Source: Roseomonas genomospecies 6 (lineage in GTDB: Bacteria > Pseudomonadota > Alphaproteobacteria > Azospirillales > Azospirillaceae). From it: 64,000 nucleotides of DNA. Shown in pieces: positions 52,620-63,400 of the stretch. Each line of letters opens with the position of its first letter. Within the stretch, counting starts at the first letter, position 1. The notes beneath the pieces were generated by a model, which worked only from the letters and a program-made list of their open reading frames with translations, was not told where the DNA came from and made no database searches. Made by a program: the position numbers and the translations under genes. The stretch spans positions 1-64,000 of the forward strand of contig NZ_QOKW01000018.1 in NCBI RefSeq assembly GCF_008365375.1, in the 5' to 3' direction.

Positions 52620-53664
52620 CTGTTTTCACCTTTTTTCTTAAAAAAACGAGCGTTGGTATTTTCCCGTTGCTTGGATAGATTTTTTGACTGACGTTTACAT
52701 TGGGGTCAGTCCATGAAAATCCAAAGATTAACGAGAAAGCTTAACCTTCTTCTTGAAAAGTCCACGGGTCTTGGTCGAGAAGGCCACTGGGTGTGCGCCT
52801 TCTGTAGTTCAAATCAGCCGTATTTTTCTATAAAAGTGCAGTGATTATACATGTCGCTGTTCGTCTTCTGTCGTGATGGAGATGGCTCTGTTCAGCTTTC
52901 CTGGTTTCCGAGCCTTAGATCCATCAAGGTGGGGTGGGTGGAACGTGTTCCGGAAACCTTCCTGCCGATGATGTATGGGTCCTTGGATCATCATGAATAT
53001 TCAGAAAGTTCATGCTGATTCTTGCAAGTGAAGTGAGCAATGAATGCAGAAATATTCATAGATATCCGGGACATTTCAGAGCCTATATGCCTGCTAAGTA
53101 TGCCGTCTCTGCACGCTTTGAAGGAGAGCCGGAGATGCGATGGTACATCATGCATTCCAATGGTTCGGTGCGTGCGGGAGCACCGCCGCTCCTCGAAACT
53201 TGAAAGCTTTGTTCATTTCAGTGGCAAGCTTCCACAGCACTGTCATACGACGCGATGTGTCGTCCGGCCTGTCGCCTGGGGCCAGATGTGAGCGCGTGCC
53301 GATCCGCCTTTGCACAAACAGCGCGGAATAGGGCGCCACTGCCTGGAGCGAGAGGGGTTCGCATCATGTCGGGATGAGCCTGCCGGTTGAAGTTGGTGCG
53401 GTGGTACGGGTGTTGTCGAGCGATAGCCTACACCTGAGGAGTACAAAATGTTAGACATCCACCGTATTCGCCAGAAACAGAGGGAATCGGCTTGCGCGAT
53501 AGCAAATTTTAGGCGATGCCCCGCGCAAAATATTCCATTAATGAAATATGCTTGTTGCCATGCCACCACCTTGGTGGATCAATATTTCGATATTCTTAGC
53601 AAAGCACCATTGAGTCTGCAATTGGGGAAAATTTTTCCCGCTTCCTCGGGGATTATAAGCTGAT
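52620..53664. other. low-GC intergenic region, no supported gene
   Basis: More than 1 kb that is clearly less GC-rich than the rest of the window, between two minus-strand genes. The small open frames here (for example plus 53012-53203 and 53040-53291, minus 53243-53569) show no family motif, ribosome site or codon bias. The right part of the gap lies downstream of the 60064-53867 operon. The left part must hold the promoter of the giant GT2 gene. It may be a decayed gene or foreign DNA. Confidence 0.5.
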
Positions 53665-53704
53665 AAAAGGACAAAAGTCTCTGCTCCGCATTTGCGGGGA
53701 GCAG
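53665..53704 (-). terminator. terminator of the CDP-sugar operon
   Basis: On the minus strand a hairpin CTGCTCC..CGCA / TGCGGAGCAG (53681-53704) with a 2-base bulge is followed by AGACTTTTGTCCTTTTATC. It lies about 160 bp after the oxidoreductase stop at 53867. Confidence 0.55.
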
Positions 53705-53866
53705 CGCTTTGGCCGCGACGAGCAACAGCCCCTCCGGGATCGGAGTGATCCGGCGCCGCAGATCTTGCGCTGTTGCAGCAGCGGCTCTTGATCCCAAGCC
53801 GTCAGGATCAAGAGCTTCGGCGGCATGCCCTCAAGCCGGATGACTTTCAAGAAGCAGCAGCGCGGT

Positions 53867-54796
53867 TCATTCGGCGAGGGTTGCCGCCTCGGTGCGAGAC
53901 CACAGATCCAGCGCAGCCCCGTACCAAGCGACGGGAGCGGCCTGCTCGTCCCACAGCGAGCGGCACAGCTCAGCCAGGGGGGTGATCCGCGGGTCGAGGT
54001 CTCCCTCGCCGGCGACTTCCGCAAAGGGATCGGGCAGGTGCGCGATGACGTGAGAGCGGCCGCCGCCGTCCGCCATCACTTCGAAGCAGGTGGATTCAGC
54101 ACGCGTATCGACTTCGAGTTCGAAGAGCGGCATTCCCGGGCCGGAGAACGCCGCGGACCAGCGCTCCGGCTGCCCAGGCGAGCCAGTCATGTGCGAGCGG
54201 AGGACATCGTCGTAGCCAAGCTCCGCCAGAAGGGCGATCACATGGATTCCGTAGAAGCGAAGGACGCCGCCTCCTTCCTCGTGATGCCGCTTCCAATTGT
54301 CGAGATTGTGCCGGAAGTGATGCGCGTGGAAGGTCCACTGCAGGCGGACCCGCTCGGCCTTTTCACCAGCCTCCGTCGCGTGGCAGAGCGTCCGGAGGCT
54401 TTTTCCCCACCGGGTGAAGCGGAAGACATAGGCGATCCGCCAGCGGCTGCCGGAGGCGCGCAACGTCTCTTGCAGAGCGAGGGCGGCGGCGGGAGACGGG
54501 GCGAGCGGCTTTTCCAGAATGAAACGGCGCACACCGTGAGCCGCGAACGCCCTTTCCACGATGCGCGGCTGCTGCACCGGAACCCGCGCGATCACCACCG
54601 CGTCGGCCCCGTGCAGCACCGCGTCGTCGCTCTCTGCCCAGTCGATGCAGGAAGCGAAGGGTTGCAGTTCGGAACGTCTGGCAAAGGTCTCACGATAGCG
54701 GGAGGGCATGACGATGCGGTCAGCCCCCGCCCGGATCATGGCCGGCAGATAGCCGTAGAGACCGAAACCCGCCCCGAAGATGCCGACCCGCCGCAT
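53867..54796 (-). CDS. Gfo/Idh/MocA family oxidoreductase
   Basis: 309 aa. The ATG at 54796 shares a base with the stop of the upstream C-methyltransferase (TGATG). Rossmann loop VGIFGAGFGLYGYLPA at 5-20, then ILEKPLAPS with the EKP of the family. The later HAHHFRHNLDNWKRHHEEGGGVLRFYGIHVI region holds the typical substrate-site His. It probably reduces or epimerises a keto group on a sugar nucleotide. Coupling to rfbG, rfbF and the C-methyltransferase suggests it reduces the 4-keto (or 3-keto) CDP-sugar. The operon ends after it. Confidence 0.82.
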   Translation of the reverse strand: MRRVGIFGAGFGLYGYLPAMIRAGADRIVMPSRYRETFARRSELQPFASCIDWAESDDAVLHGADAVVIARVPVQQPRIVERAFAAHGVRRFILEKPLAPSPAAALALQETLRASGSRWRIAYVFRFTRWGKSLRTLCHATEAGEKAERVRLQWTFHAHHFRHNLDNWKRHHEEGGGVLRFYGIHVIALLAELGYDDVLRSHMTGSPGQPERWSAAFSGPGMPLFELEVDTRAESTCFEVMADGGGRSHVIAHLPDPFAEVAGEGDLDPRITPLAELCRSLWDEQAAPVAWYGAALDLWSRTEAATLAE

Positions 54797-56043
54797 CAAT
54801 CAACCGTCTTGAAGTCGTCCGCCGAGATGATGTCGACCACCGTCCCGCTGAAGCCATTGTTCTTCAGGTAGCCGTGGATCTCGGCGGGAATGTGCCAAGC
54901 GAAGTTCACCAGGACGGGCGGCTGCTTGGCCATGGCGAACAGGTCGTCGTCGGAGAGGATGGGGATGCGGGTGCCGGGCAGATAATGGCCGATCTTCAGC
55001 GAGCCCGGCTTCTCGAACACCCCGGCGATGACGGTCTCGTCGAGGCCGAGCAGCTTGACGAGGATGGCGGCCCGCCCGGGGAACGCCTTGCCGTACAGCG
55101 GGCCGTGCTCCTTGACCAGCGCCTCGATCTCCCGCTTCTTGCGGGTCTGCCAGTTCAGGACGTTCGCCCGCATCTGTTCGAACCGCGCGCCGAAGCCAGC
55201 CTCGCGCTGCCGCACCTCGTCGAGGTTGCTGGCGTTGGCGGTTCCCGGCAGCGGGGCCGCGCGCATGAACACCCGGATGTTGCCGCCGTAGCGGACGACG
55301 AATTCGGCCTTCGCCACCACGACGCCGAGCGAGCGGGCGATGTGCTCGAACGACGTCATGCTGTAGGTGCGCGGGTGCTCGTGGTAGAAGGTGTCGAACT
55401 GGTTGCCGTCCAGAACAGCGCCCAGATAGTGGTTCTCGATCACCAGCAGCGTCTCGGGCTTCATCAGAAGCTTGAGCGAACCGATCACTTCGCCGAGATT
55501 CTCGATGTGGGCGAAGACGTTGGTGAAGGTGATGATGTCGGGCTTGCCGTGTTCCGCCACGATCCGCTCTGCGACGGCGTCGCCGAGATAGTCGTTGTAG
55601 ACCGCGTGCCCCCGTTCGATGGCGTCCTGCGCCGCCCCGGTCGGTTCGATCCCAATCGTCGAGGCGCCGTGCGCCTGGAACATGCCGAGCAGGCTGCCAT
55701 CGTTGCAGCCGATGTCGAGCACCTTGAGGCCCTTGAGTGAGCCGAGTTCCTGCTCGACCGACTGCGCGAGCTGCTCCATTCCGCGCAGGACGTCGGCCGT
55801 GAAACGCGAGCGGTAATGGTAGTCCTGCGGGAAAAGCTCGCGCTTGGGAACCTGGAAACGCTGGTGAGCGGTCCGGCAGACGTCGCAGAAGAGGATGTCG
55901 ATCGGGTACTCGCGGCAAATCCGGCCGTCGCCCACCTTCACGAGGTCGTCGCACATCGGATGCAGGCCAAGGTCGATGGCGGCCTCAAGTCGTGTGTTGC
56001 CGCAGACTTCGCAGCTTGTGATTTCGGGGATCGATCCGGCCAT
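54796..56043 (-). CDS. sugar C-methyltransferase (zinc-binding N-terminus, Methyltransf_13/14)
   Basis: 415 aa; ATG 56043 chosen because CAGGAG lies 9 bases upstream. Zinc pairs C11/C14 and C53/C56 (CEVCGN and FCDVC) are followed by VLDIGCNDGSLL (motif I at 108-119) and FYHEHPRTYSM. The C-terminal GHYLPGTRIPIL and a catalytic-type His/Tyr region match TylC3/NovU-type C-methyltransferases, which add a methyl carbon at C3 of NDP-4-keto-6-deoxysugars. With rfbF and rfbG upstream, the likely substrate is a CDP-4-keto-6-deoxyhexose. Confidence 0.86.
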   Translation of the reverse strand: MAGSIPEITSCEVCGNTRLEAAIDLGLHPMCDDLVKVGDGRICREYPIDILFCDVCRTAHQRFQVPKRELFPQDYHYRSRFTADVLRGMEQLAQSVEQELGSLKGLKVLDIGCNDGSLLGMFQAHGASTIGIEPTGAAQDAIERGHAVYNDYLGDAVAERIVAEHGKPDIITFTNVFAHIENLGEVIGSLKLLMKPETLLVIENHYLGAVLDGNQFDTFYHEHPRTYSMTSFEHIARSLGVVVAKAEFVVRYGGNIRVFMRAAPLPGTANASNLDEVRQREAGFGARFEQMRANVLNWQTRKKREIEALVKEHGPLYGKAFPGRAAILVKLLGLDETVIAGVFEKPGSLKIGHYLPGTRIPILSDDDLFAMAKQPPVLVNFAWHIPAEIHGYLKNNGFSGTVVDIISADDFKTVD

Positions 56044-56141
56044 GTCTGTAAACTCCTGAATGATTGAAGACCGACCGATGCTGTCCACGGCACCGCTGCG
56101 ATCGTCGATGTGTTCGCGCTTGGCTTAAGACAACGCCGGGA

Positions 56142-56930
56142 TCACCGGCCGGTGGATTTCTGCCAGATTTGCCACGGAGCCTTGCCGCCTTTCCAGAGTT
56201 CCTCGAGGTGCTGGCGATCCCGCAGCGTGTCCATCGGTTGCCAGAACCCTTCATGGCGGTAGGCGTTGAGCTGCCCGCTCTGCGCAAGCTTGTCGAGCGG
56301 CCCGTATTCCCAAATCGTCTCGTCGCCGTCGATGCATTCGGCCACCTTCGGCGACAGCACGAAGAAGCCGCCGTTGATCCAGCCGCCCTCGGTGACGGGC
56401 TTTTCGACGAAGCTGCGAACCTCGTCGTCGACGATCTCCAATCGGCCGAAGCGCGCCGTGGGGTGGACGGCGGTGACCGTCGCCAACCGGTTCCGGGAGC
56501 GGTGGAAATCGACCAGCTCCGAGATGTTGACGTCGGACAAGCCATCCCCATAGGTCATGCAGAACGCCTCGTCGTCGGCGACGTAGCGCAGGGCGCGCTT
56601 GATGCGCCCGCCGGTCATCGTCGTCTCGCCGGTGTCGACCACCGTGATGCGCCAGTCCTCGGCGTAGCTGGCGTGATAGGTGATCGCCCTGTCCTTGTTG
56701 CTGATCGTCAGGTCAGACATATGGAGGGCGTAGTTTGCAAAATACTCTTTGATCATATACCCCTTGTATCCGACACAAATCACGAAATCATTGATGCCGT
56801 GGGCCGAATACATATTCAGAATATGCCAGATAATTGGGCGGCCGCCGATTTCGACCATTGGCTTGGGCCGCATAGTGGTTTCCTCGGCAAGACGAGTACC
56901 AAGACCGCCGGCGAGAATCATTGCCTTCAT
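56142..56930 (-). CDS. rfbF: glucose-1-phosphate cytidylyltransferase
   Basis: 262 aa, ATG 56930. Nucleotidyltransferase signature MILAGGLGTRL with MRPKPM at 20-25, then YGDGLSDVNI, GRLEIVDDEVRSFVEKP and WINGGFFVL. The EETTMRPKPM and EGFWQPMDTLRDRQHLE blocks mark RfbF, which makes CDP-glucose. It is 20 bp after rfbG. First step of the CDP-deoxyhexose route. Confidence 0.95.
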   Translation of the reverse strand: MKAMILAGGLGTRLAEETTMRPKPMVEIGGRPIIWHILNMYSAHGINDFVICVGYKGYMIKEYFANYALHMSDLTISNKDRAITYHASYAEDWRITVVDTGETTMTGGRIKRALRYVADDEAFCMTYGDGLSDVNISELVDFHRSRNRLATVTAVHPTARFGRLEIVDDEVRSFVEKPVTEGGWINGGFFVLSPKVAECIDGDETIWEYGPLDKLAQSGQLNAYRHEGFWQPMDTLRDRQHLEELWKGGKAPWQIWQKSTGR

Positions 56931-56950
56931 ATCAATCTCCTATAAATTGG

Positions 56951-58030
56951 TCACTGACCGGCAGCGGAACACAGTTGCCGATACTGTGCGATCTGCCGGT
57001 TGACGAGCTGGCTGGCGATGGATGGATCGGCCAGATAATCCCTGTACCAGCCGGCGGTCAGCTCCAGCGTCGTCTTGAAATCGATGGCGGGCTGCCAGCC
57101 GAGGCCGGCTTCCGCCTTGGCAATGTCAAGTTTCAGGAAGTGCGATTCCGGAAGACCGCTCGGCTCGACGACCACCGGAGTCTGCAGGCCCCCCCAGACT
57201 TGGCAGAAATCGGCCACGAGCGTTCCCACCTCGACCTCGTTGCCGCGGCGCGGCCCGAAATTCCAAGCCCCGGCCGCGCCGTCCGCCCGATCGCCGAGCA
57301 GAGCCTTGGCAAGGACGATGTAGCCCCGGACCAACTCCAGGACATGCTGCCACGGGCGGATCGCCTTGGGATTGCGCAGGACGAGCGGCTTTCCGGCCTG
57401 GATCGCCCGCACCAGATCAGGGATGATCCGGTCTTCCGCCCAGTCGCCGCCGCCAATGACGTTTCCGCCCCGCGCGGTTGCGATGTTCATGCCGTTGCAG
57501 ACAAACTTCCGCTCGTAATAAGCCTTGGCGACGAGTTCCGCGGCAGCCTTGCTGAGGCTGTAGGGGTCCTTGCCGCCCAGGCGGTCGGTTTCCCGGTACC
57601 CCCATACCCACTCGTTGTTCTCATAGCACTTGTCGGTGGTGACGCAGACGAAGGCCCGGACCGTCTCGGACAGGCGCGCCGCTTCCAGGAGATGGGCGGT
57701 TCCCATCACGTTCGTGCCGAACGTCTCGATCGGCTCGGCGTAGGAGCGGCGCACCAGCGGCTGGGCGGCCAGATGGAACACCACCTGCGGGCGGAACTCC
57801 TCGACGACGCGGCGGACGGTGCTCCAGTCGCGGATGTCTCCCAGCGTGGACCGCATCCGCTCGCCCAGACGCAAGTCCCGGAACAGGTTCGGAGCGTCTT
57901 CGGGAGGGGCGAGCGCCAAGCCGGCCACCTCGGCCCCCTCGGCGAGCAGCCATTCTGTAAGCCACGCGCCTTTGAACCCCGTGTGGCCGGTGACCAGGAC
58001 ACGAGCGCCGGCAAGACCCTCAGACGTCAT
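56951..58030 (-). CDS. rfbG: CDP-glucose 4,6-dehydratase
   Basis: 359 aa from ATG 58030, with GGGAG 9 bases upstream; an in-frame ATG at 58039 abuts that site and is less likely. NAD loop VLVTGHTGFKG, then FHLAAQPLVRRSYAEP, VTTDKCYENNEW, YSLSK (catalytic Tyr/Lys) and ARGGNVIGGGDWAEDRIIPD. These are the marks of RfbG, which converts CDP-glucose to CDP-4-keto-6-deoxyglucose. The order is rfbG then rfbF, whereas enteric clusters have rfbF first. The C-methyltransferase and oxidoreductase follow. No rfbH (3-dehydratase) is present. Confidence 0.95.
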   Translation of the reverse strand: MTSEGLAGARVLVTGHTGFKGAWLTEWLLAEGAEVAGLALAPPEDAPNLFRDLRLGERMRSTLGDIRDWSTVRRVVEEFRPQVVFHLAAQPLVRRSYAEPIETFGTNVMGTAHLLEAARLSETVRAFVCVTTDKCYENNEWVWGYRETDRLGGKDPYSLSKAAAELVAKAYYERKFVCNGMNIATARGGNVIGGGDWAEDRIIPDLVRAIQAGKPLVLRNPKAIRPWQHVLELVRGYIVLAKALLGDRADGAAGAWNFGPRRGNEVEVGTLVADFCQVWGGLQTPVVVEPSGLPESHFLKLDIAKAEAGLGWQPAIDFKTTLELTAGWYRDYLADPSIASQLVNRQIAQYRQLCSAAGQ

Positions 58031-58087
58031 AGCACTCATCTCCCGTTGCCGCTTCTCGGTTCGGAACCATGCGTCGCGAAATCACCG

Positions 58088-60064
58088 TCAGGAACCGGAC
58101 GCGGTGTCGGCGACGAAACGAACCGCTTCGAATGTCGCCGATGCGTAGTGATTGTTGGGGGCATCCGGTGCCATCCTTGTCGACAGGACGATGTTTACGA
58201 AATCGTACGATGGCGGGATGGGAACCGTGATCACCGCGGTACCGCCCGGCGCCACGCTGTACTCCCCGCGCAACGCGGGAAGATCCGGCGGGTCGGCGGC
58301 CTCGACGGTGACAAGGAATTGAACGGCTCCGAAGGCCTCGCCCGACAGCGCGACTTCCGCAACCAGGGTTCCGCCGGGCGCGGCTGGAACGTTGGAGAAG
58401 ACGCATTCAATCGGCAACTGGGTCGCCGTCACCGACGACGGGTGGAGCAGCATCCGCGAGTCGCTGATGGCATAGCAGGCCAAGCTTTCCGCGCTCCGCA
58501 CGGTGGCCTCGAAAGCCGCACGCTCGACCAGCAGATCGATCGGAGCCGGCGAACCCTTGACGCACTCCACGAGCCGGCGGCGGAGAAAGCGGACACGGGC
58601 GGAATTGCGGGCGGATTGGAGATCGTGCTTTTCCAGCCAGGCGTCGTAATCGATGCCGATGTTGGCAAGGCTGGTCCTGGTCGCCTCCGCTGAGAAGTAT
58701 CCGGCCTGATTCATGTGGATGAAGAGGCGAGGCTGCCAGTCGTAGTATATCTGCTGCGCCTTGCTGCTCCAGCTCGCCGCGCCCGACTGTTGCCGGTAGG
58801 CGTAGATCGGGTCGTTTATGACGCAGCAATCACCGTTGGTGAGCGCACTGAGCGCCAAGGCCAGAGGGGAGACGTAGTACCCGATCAGGTATTGCTGCGC
58901 CGCCTCGTTCACCGTGTGCCGCCGGAACACCAGACTCGACAGACGCAGCAGGCCGACGCCGAACGTCCGGACGGCATCGTCGCCGCTGAGCAGGGTCAGG
59001 TCGGCGTTCGGGGTGTAGGCGTAGGAATAATTGCCGCGCAGCAGCTTGCGGAGATTGGGATAATACAGGTTCGGGACGAAATACAGCAGGTTGGTCTTGC
59101 TGTCCCGTTGCTCGCTGAGCACACCCATCAGCTTTGCGAGCGCGCCCGGGTAAAGCAGATCGTCATCGCCAATGATATAGACGAAATCCCCGCGCGCCTC
59201 CAGATAGATCTGGTAGACGTTCTGGTCGACCCCCACGTTGAAAGCATTCTTGCGATAACGGACGAACGGGAATACTTCGGCTATCCGATTGATGAGAACT
59301 TCATTGTCAGACGACATGTTATTGTCGCTGACGATGACCTCGACATCGTAATCGAGTTGACAGATCTGGTGGACGAGGACGCAGAGGTTCTGTCGCGTCT
59401 CCACCGGGCGGTCGTAGGCCGGCAAGCCCATCGTCAGCAGGGGGTTGATCGTCCTGGGCGTGAAGGCGTTCGGCGCATGAAGCGCGTGGTGGACGAACTG
59501 TTCGGCCTCGGCGAGGTGCCGATTCGTCATCGCCACCTTGTGACCGGGGTAGTGGCTGAGGACGCGGTCGAGCAGGTAAAGCGCCGCCTCGAAATTTTCC
59601 GCTTCCCGTTCGCGCTGGGCGGTGACGATGAACAGTTCCAGAAGGTCCTGGTTGTCGAAGAAAGCACCGTCGGCCAAGGCCAGGCGCTGCACTTCGGCTT
59701 CCGCGTCCAGACGTGACCGGATCGCCGCGTGATCGACCGGAACCGACAGGCTGGCGAACAACTCCCCACCGGAGCGCACGGCGATGTCGATGGTGGCGGT
59801 CCGCTCGCTGAGGGCGCCGGCGCCCAGCAACTGCAGAACGTCCACATAGATAAGAAAGGGAGTGCCGGCGCTCTGCTCGCCTGCGGCCGTCTTATACAAG
59901 TTGGGGACTACCTGCCCCGATGCGACGATCTGCCACCCGTCTGGCGGATCGCCGAAAATCCGCCCTTCCATCCGCAGCAGCAAGTCGCTGCACATGATCT
60001 GTTCAGGGGCGTTAACATCGATTCGAATGCCCGGATCGACGGACGTCAGTGTACAGTCGCCCAT
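58088..60064 (-). CDS. GT2 glycosyltransferase, abequosyltransferase-like, with extra domains
   Basis: 658 aa, ATG 60064 just after GAGAGGAG. About 200 N-terminal residues are a beta/helical region of unknown function. The GT-A domain (about 205-420) has TMGLPAYDRPVETRQ, VIVSDNNMSSDNEVLI, NAFNVGVDQNVY and YIIGDDDLLYPGAL, resembling RfbV/abequosyltransferase-type enzymes that transfer 3,6-dideoxy- or 6-deoxyhexoses from CDP. It lies 57 bp upstream of rfbG, so it is the likely user of the CDP-sugar made by this operon. The C-terminal 130 residues look like a beta domain. Confidence 0.83.
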   Translation of the reverse strand: MGDCTLTSVDPGIRIDVNAPEQIMCSDLLLRMEGRIFGDPPDGWQIVASGQVVPNLYKTAAGEQSAGTPFLIYVDVLQLLGAGALSERTATIDIAVRSGGELFASLSVPVDHAAIRSRLDAEAEVQRLALADGAFFDNQDLLELFIVTAQREREAENFEAALYLLDRVLSHYPGHKVAMTNRHLAEAEQFVHHALHAPNAFTPRTINPLLTMGLPAYDRPVETRQNLCVLVHQICQLDYDVEVIVSDNNMSSDNEVLINRIAEVFPFVRYRKNAFNVGVDQNVYQIYLEARGDFVYIIGDDDLLYPGALAKLMGVLSEQRDSKTNLLYFVPNLYYPNLRKLLRGNYSYAYTPNADLTLLSGDDAVRTFGVGLLRLSSLVFRRHTVNEAAQQYLIGYYVSPLALALSALTNGDCCVINDPIYAYRQQSGAASWSSKAQQIYYDWQPRLFIHMNQAGYFSAEATRTSLANIGIDYDAWLEKHDLQSARNSARVRFLRRRLVECVKGSPAPIDLLVERAAFEATVRSAESLACYAISDSRMLLHPSSVTATQLPIECVFSNVPAAPGGTLVAEVALSGEAFGAVQFLVTVEAADPPDLPALRGEYSVAPGGTAVITVPIPPSYDFVNIVLSTRMAPDAPNNHYASATFEAVRFVADTASGS

Positions 60065-60476
60065 ATGGCTCCTCTCACTCGATGCTAATTAAAACCACCA
60101 AAACAAATTCGCCCCGGTCTTCCCGATGGGTGCATCAGAAGACCATATGGGATGGTAAACATACAGAAAATGTCGACAGAATTTCAATAGCTATGCGTGC
60201 GGGATAAAGGCTTTCTTAACAAAGTCGTCATGATGCCGCTCTCCGATAAACTAACCGCCCTGTAGTTATGATGCTGTTCATACAATGCGACCGCTTGTAA
60301 GCGCTCCGGAAGCAGCATGCAAGCAGGAAAACCCAGTGGCAAGGCTCTCTCCGGCGTTGTCCGGGGAGCGAAGGACGCGACCCCATGAAGAGGCGGACGG
60401 AGACAGGCCCTCACCGGACGGAACGATCGGCGGATGCGGGCTGGTTTCCCTGCCCGCACGCCGGTTTCCAGCCACC
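60065..60476. promoter_or_regulatory. gap between two minus-strand units, promoter of the CDP-sugar operon
   Basis: About 410 bp without a supported gene. The half nearest 60065 is AT-rich (about 60090-60270) and is the probable promoter zone of the 60064-53867 operon. No clear operator or riboswitch structure seen. Confidence 0.45.
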
Positions 60477-63400
60477 TCACTCCTGCGAGGACATGGACGC
60501 CATGACACGCCCCATCACGCTCGCCGCGTTGAGTTCCTGGCGTTCCTTGATGATCTGTTCCGAAACCCCGTGGCGGATGCCGTACCGTTCATCCTCAAGA
60601 TTCAGGTATCGGATATCCCCCTCTGCGTTCAGTGGTGCGGTGTCATAGCCGAAGTATTTCTTGAAGAACAATGCCTCCGTCTTCGAGCGTTCCATCGTCT
60701 CGGTGGGGTTGTAGTCGTGCGAGTGATAAACCACGGCGCTGGGAACATAGATCTTGCTGTAGCCTTCGCGGATGATGCGGTCGGCCCAGACCTGATCCTC
60801 GCCGAATTCGACATCGGGCAGCGGGATGTCCTTCCACACGCTGCGGCGCAAGCAGGAGTTGTTGTCGCTGTAGAAATGCAGGAAGCGGCGGAAATCGAGA
60901 TCCTGGGTGTTCCACCGCTCCAGGTCGTCGTACTTGGAAACCTGCAGCGGGTTGTTGCCGAACATTTGGAAATGCCTGTCCATGTCGCGCTTCACGAAGG
61001 GCGAGGCGTTTGGCCAGGCGACATGGCGACCGAAGGCGCCGGCGCCCTTCGGGAAATGCTCCAGCACCGTCACGAGGTTGTAGAGCCAGAATTCGTCGAA
61101 CGGCTTCGCGTCCTGGGTGATGAAGGCGACGAAATCGCCGTTGCTCATCTCCACCCCGAGGTTGCGCGTCCGGCCATGGCCGAACTCGCGCTGCGGGATG
61201 GCGTGGAACATCACGCCGGCGTCTCGGGCGAATTCGGCCGTGCCATCGGTCGAGCCGCTGTCGATCACCAGAATTTCGAAGGGCCAGGGGGTCCGCTGCT
61301 GCTGGACGCTCGCCAACACCTCGTGGAACAGCGGGCCGGCGTTCCAGGTCGGGATCATGACGCTGGCCTTGGGCGGACGCGCCGGCTGCTCTGCCACGGG
61401 GGTCGCCGGCAACCGCGGGAAACCGCGTTCGGCGATCCGCTCGACGAAGGCGGCCTCGACCATCCGCGCCGATTGCTCCCAGGAGAAGCGAGACACCCAT
61501 TCCGCCGCCGCCGTCGCTTGGGTCCGCCGCCGCTGCGGATCGGCCAGCAGCGCCTCGATCTGGTCGGCGATGGCGACCGGATGCGGGGCGCACAGCGTCA
61601 CCGTGTCGTTCTCGAAGATGGCGCGGGTGCTTTCGGTGTCGACCTCGACCACCGGCAGCCCGCAGGCCATCATCTCCTGCGGCACCAGCGAATAGTTGGT
61701 GCTGGAGAAGCACACCCCGATGTCGGTCTGACGGTAGAGTTCGGCCAGCTCGTGCGCATCGAGGACACCATGATTGGTGCAGGGGAACGGGGCCTCGCGG
61801 TATTCCTCGGTGCCGCCGTAAAGGTCGACGTGGAAGGCGACACCGCGCTCGGCCAGGATCTGCAGAGCCAGAAGCCCGAACTCAACGAGGCGCCGCGTCG
61901 TTCCGATCCGGCTGTAGAAAGCAATGCGCGGAATGGGATTGGCCGGCCGTTCCAGCTCATGGCCGCAATAGACCGTGGTGTCGAAGGCGAGCCAGAACTT
62001 TCGCGCCCAACGCCCGTACTGCTCGCGCATGATCTGTTCCAGCCAGGGTCCGGCGCAGATGCAGGATACCTGCTGGTGATAGGTGCCTTCCGCCGCCAGC
62101 GACAGGGCGCCGCGCGAGGAGAACCACGGCTCGAAATCCTGGACGAAGTAGAAGTGCTCCTTGAAGCCCTTCGCCTGCGCCGCAACGTACACGGTGTCCC
62201 AACCGGTGGAGACGATGATGTCGCCGGTGGTCTGGTGCAAGTCGTCGGAGACGGTGCGGATGTCGGCGCCGATCGTCTGGTAATGCTTGATGATCTCGTC
62301 GTATCGCTGGGCCTCGGTGCGGTTCTTGTCGGCGTTGTTGACCCAGATGACGCAGCGGTGTCCGAAGAATTCCAGCCAGCGGACCATGCGGAAGATGGTC
62401 ATGTGGCCGCCGCCCCCCTTGGTGAAGTCGGGAATGACCCAATGGATGGTCAGCGCGGCAGGGTTGAAGGGGGTGTTCGGCGACGGCGGCGGGACGCTGT
62501 CGGCCTTGGCGATCATGCTGAGCAGGCCATGCGAGGTGCACAGCTTCGCCTTTGGATTGACGCGCAACTGGCGGGCGTTCACCCGTGGCTGGAACGGCTG
62601 GAAGCCGATCGAGCGGCCCCAGAGGAGATAATGGAAGAACGGGTTGATTCCGAGCGCCCGGACGTCCGGATGCTGCTCCAGATAATAGGAGGTTGAGAAC
62701 CACGCCGCCGGGTCACGCCCTTCCTTGTGGCCGAAGGCCAGGTAGTGTTCCAAGGGGTCGAGGCCGTTCTTGCGGATGTCGGCGTAGCAGGCGCTGTAAT
62801 AGGCATCGTCGAATTCCTCGGCGACTACCGTTCGGATGATCGGATGGCGCCAGAGGTCGGCCGCCGTCACAACCTTGCCGACCGGATGCGGCAAGCGTCC
62901 GGCGGCCTGGCCAAGGGACAGGTAGTGGTGAAACGGGTTGATGCCTGCCTTCTCAAGGCTGGGATCGGTCTCCAGATAGAAGGCTGTGGAAAAGTCCGGC
63001 CGCGGGTCGCGCCGCTCCCGCCAACCGAACGCACAGTAATGCTTGAGCGGGTCGATGGGCAGGTCGGCAAGGTCCGGGTTGCTCGCCCGATAGAAAGCCT
63101 CGTCAAAGGCCGGACGGATCAGTTCCTCGACCGCATCGGGGGACTCCCGGCGCAGCACGGGGGTCCCCGCCGGGCCTGGCTGGCGGCCTTCCCGGCGTCC
63201 CCAAACCAGATAATGGTAGAGCGGGTTCACCCCGGAGCCGCGGACGTCGGGGTTGTTCTCCAGGTACCAAGCCGTGGAAAAGAACGGGCTGGGGTCGCAT
63301 TCCTGACGCCAGCCGAAGGCACAGAAATGCTTGAGCGGGTCAAGGCCGAGCGCGGTGATGGCCGGGGTGTTGCGGCGGTAGAATTCAAGGTCGAATGCCT

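Noticed and set aside
60285..62696. 803-codon plus-strand open frame
   Set aside because: Antisense to the giant glycosyltransferase, with biased low-complexity composition and no motifs; a GC-driven shadow.
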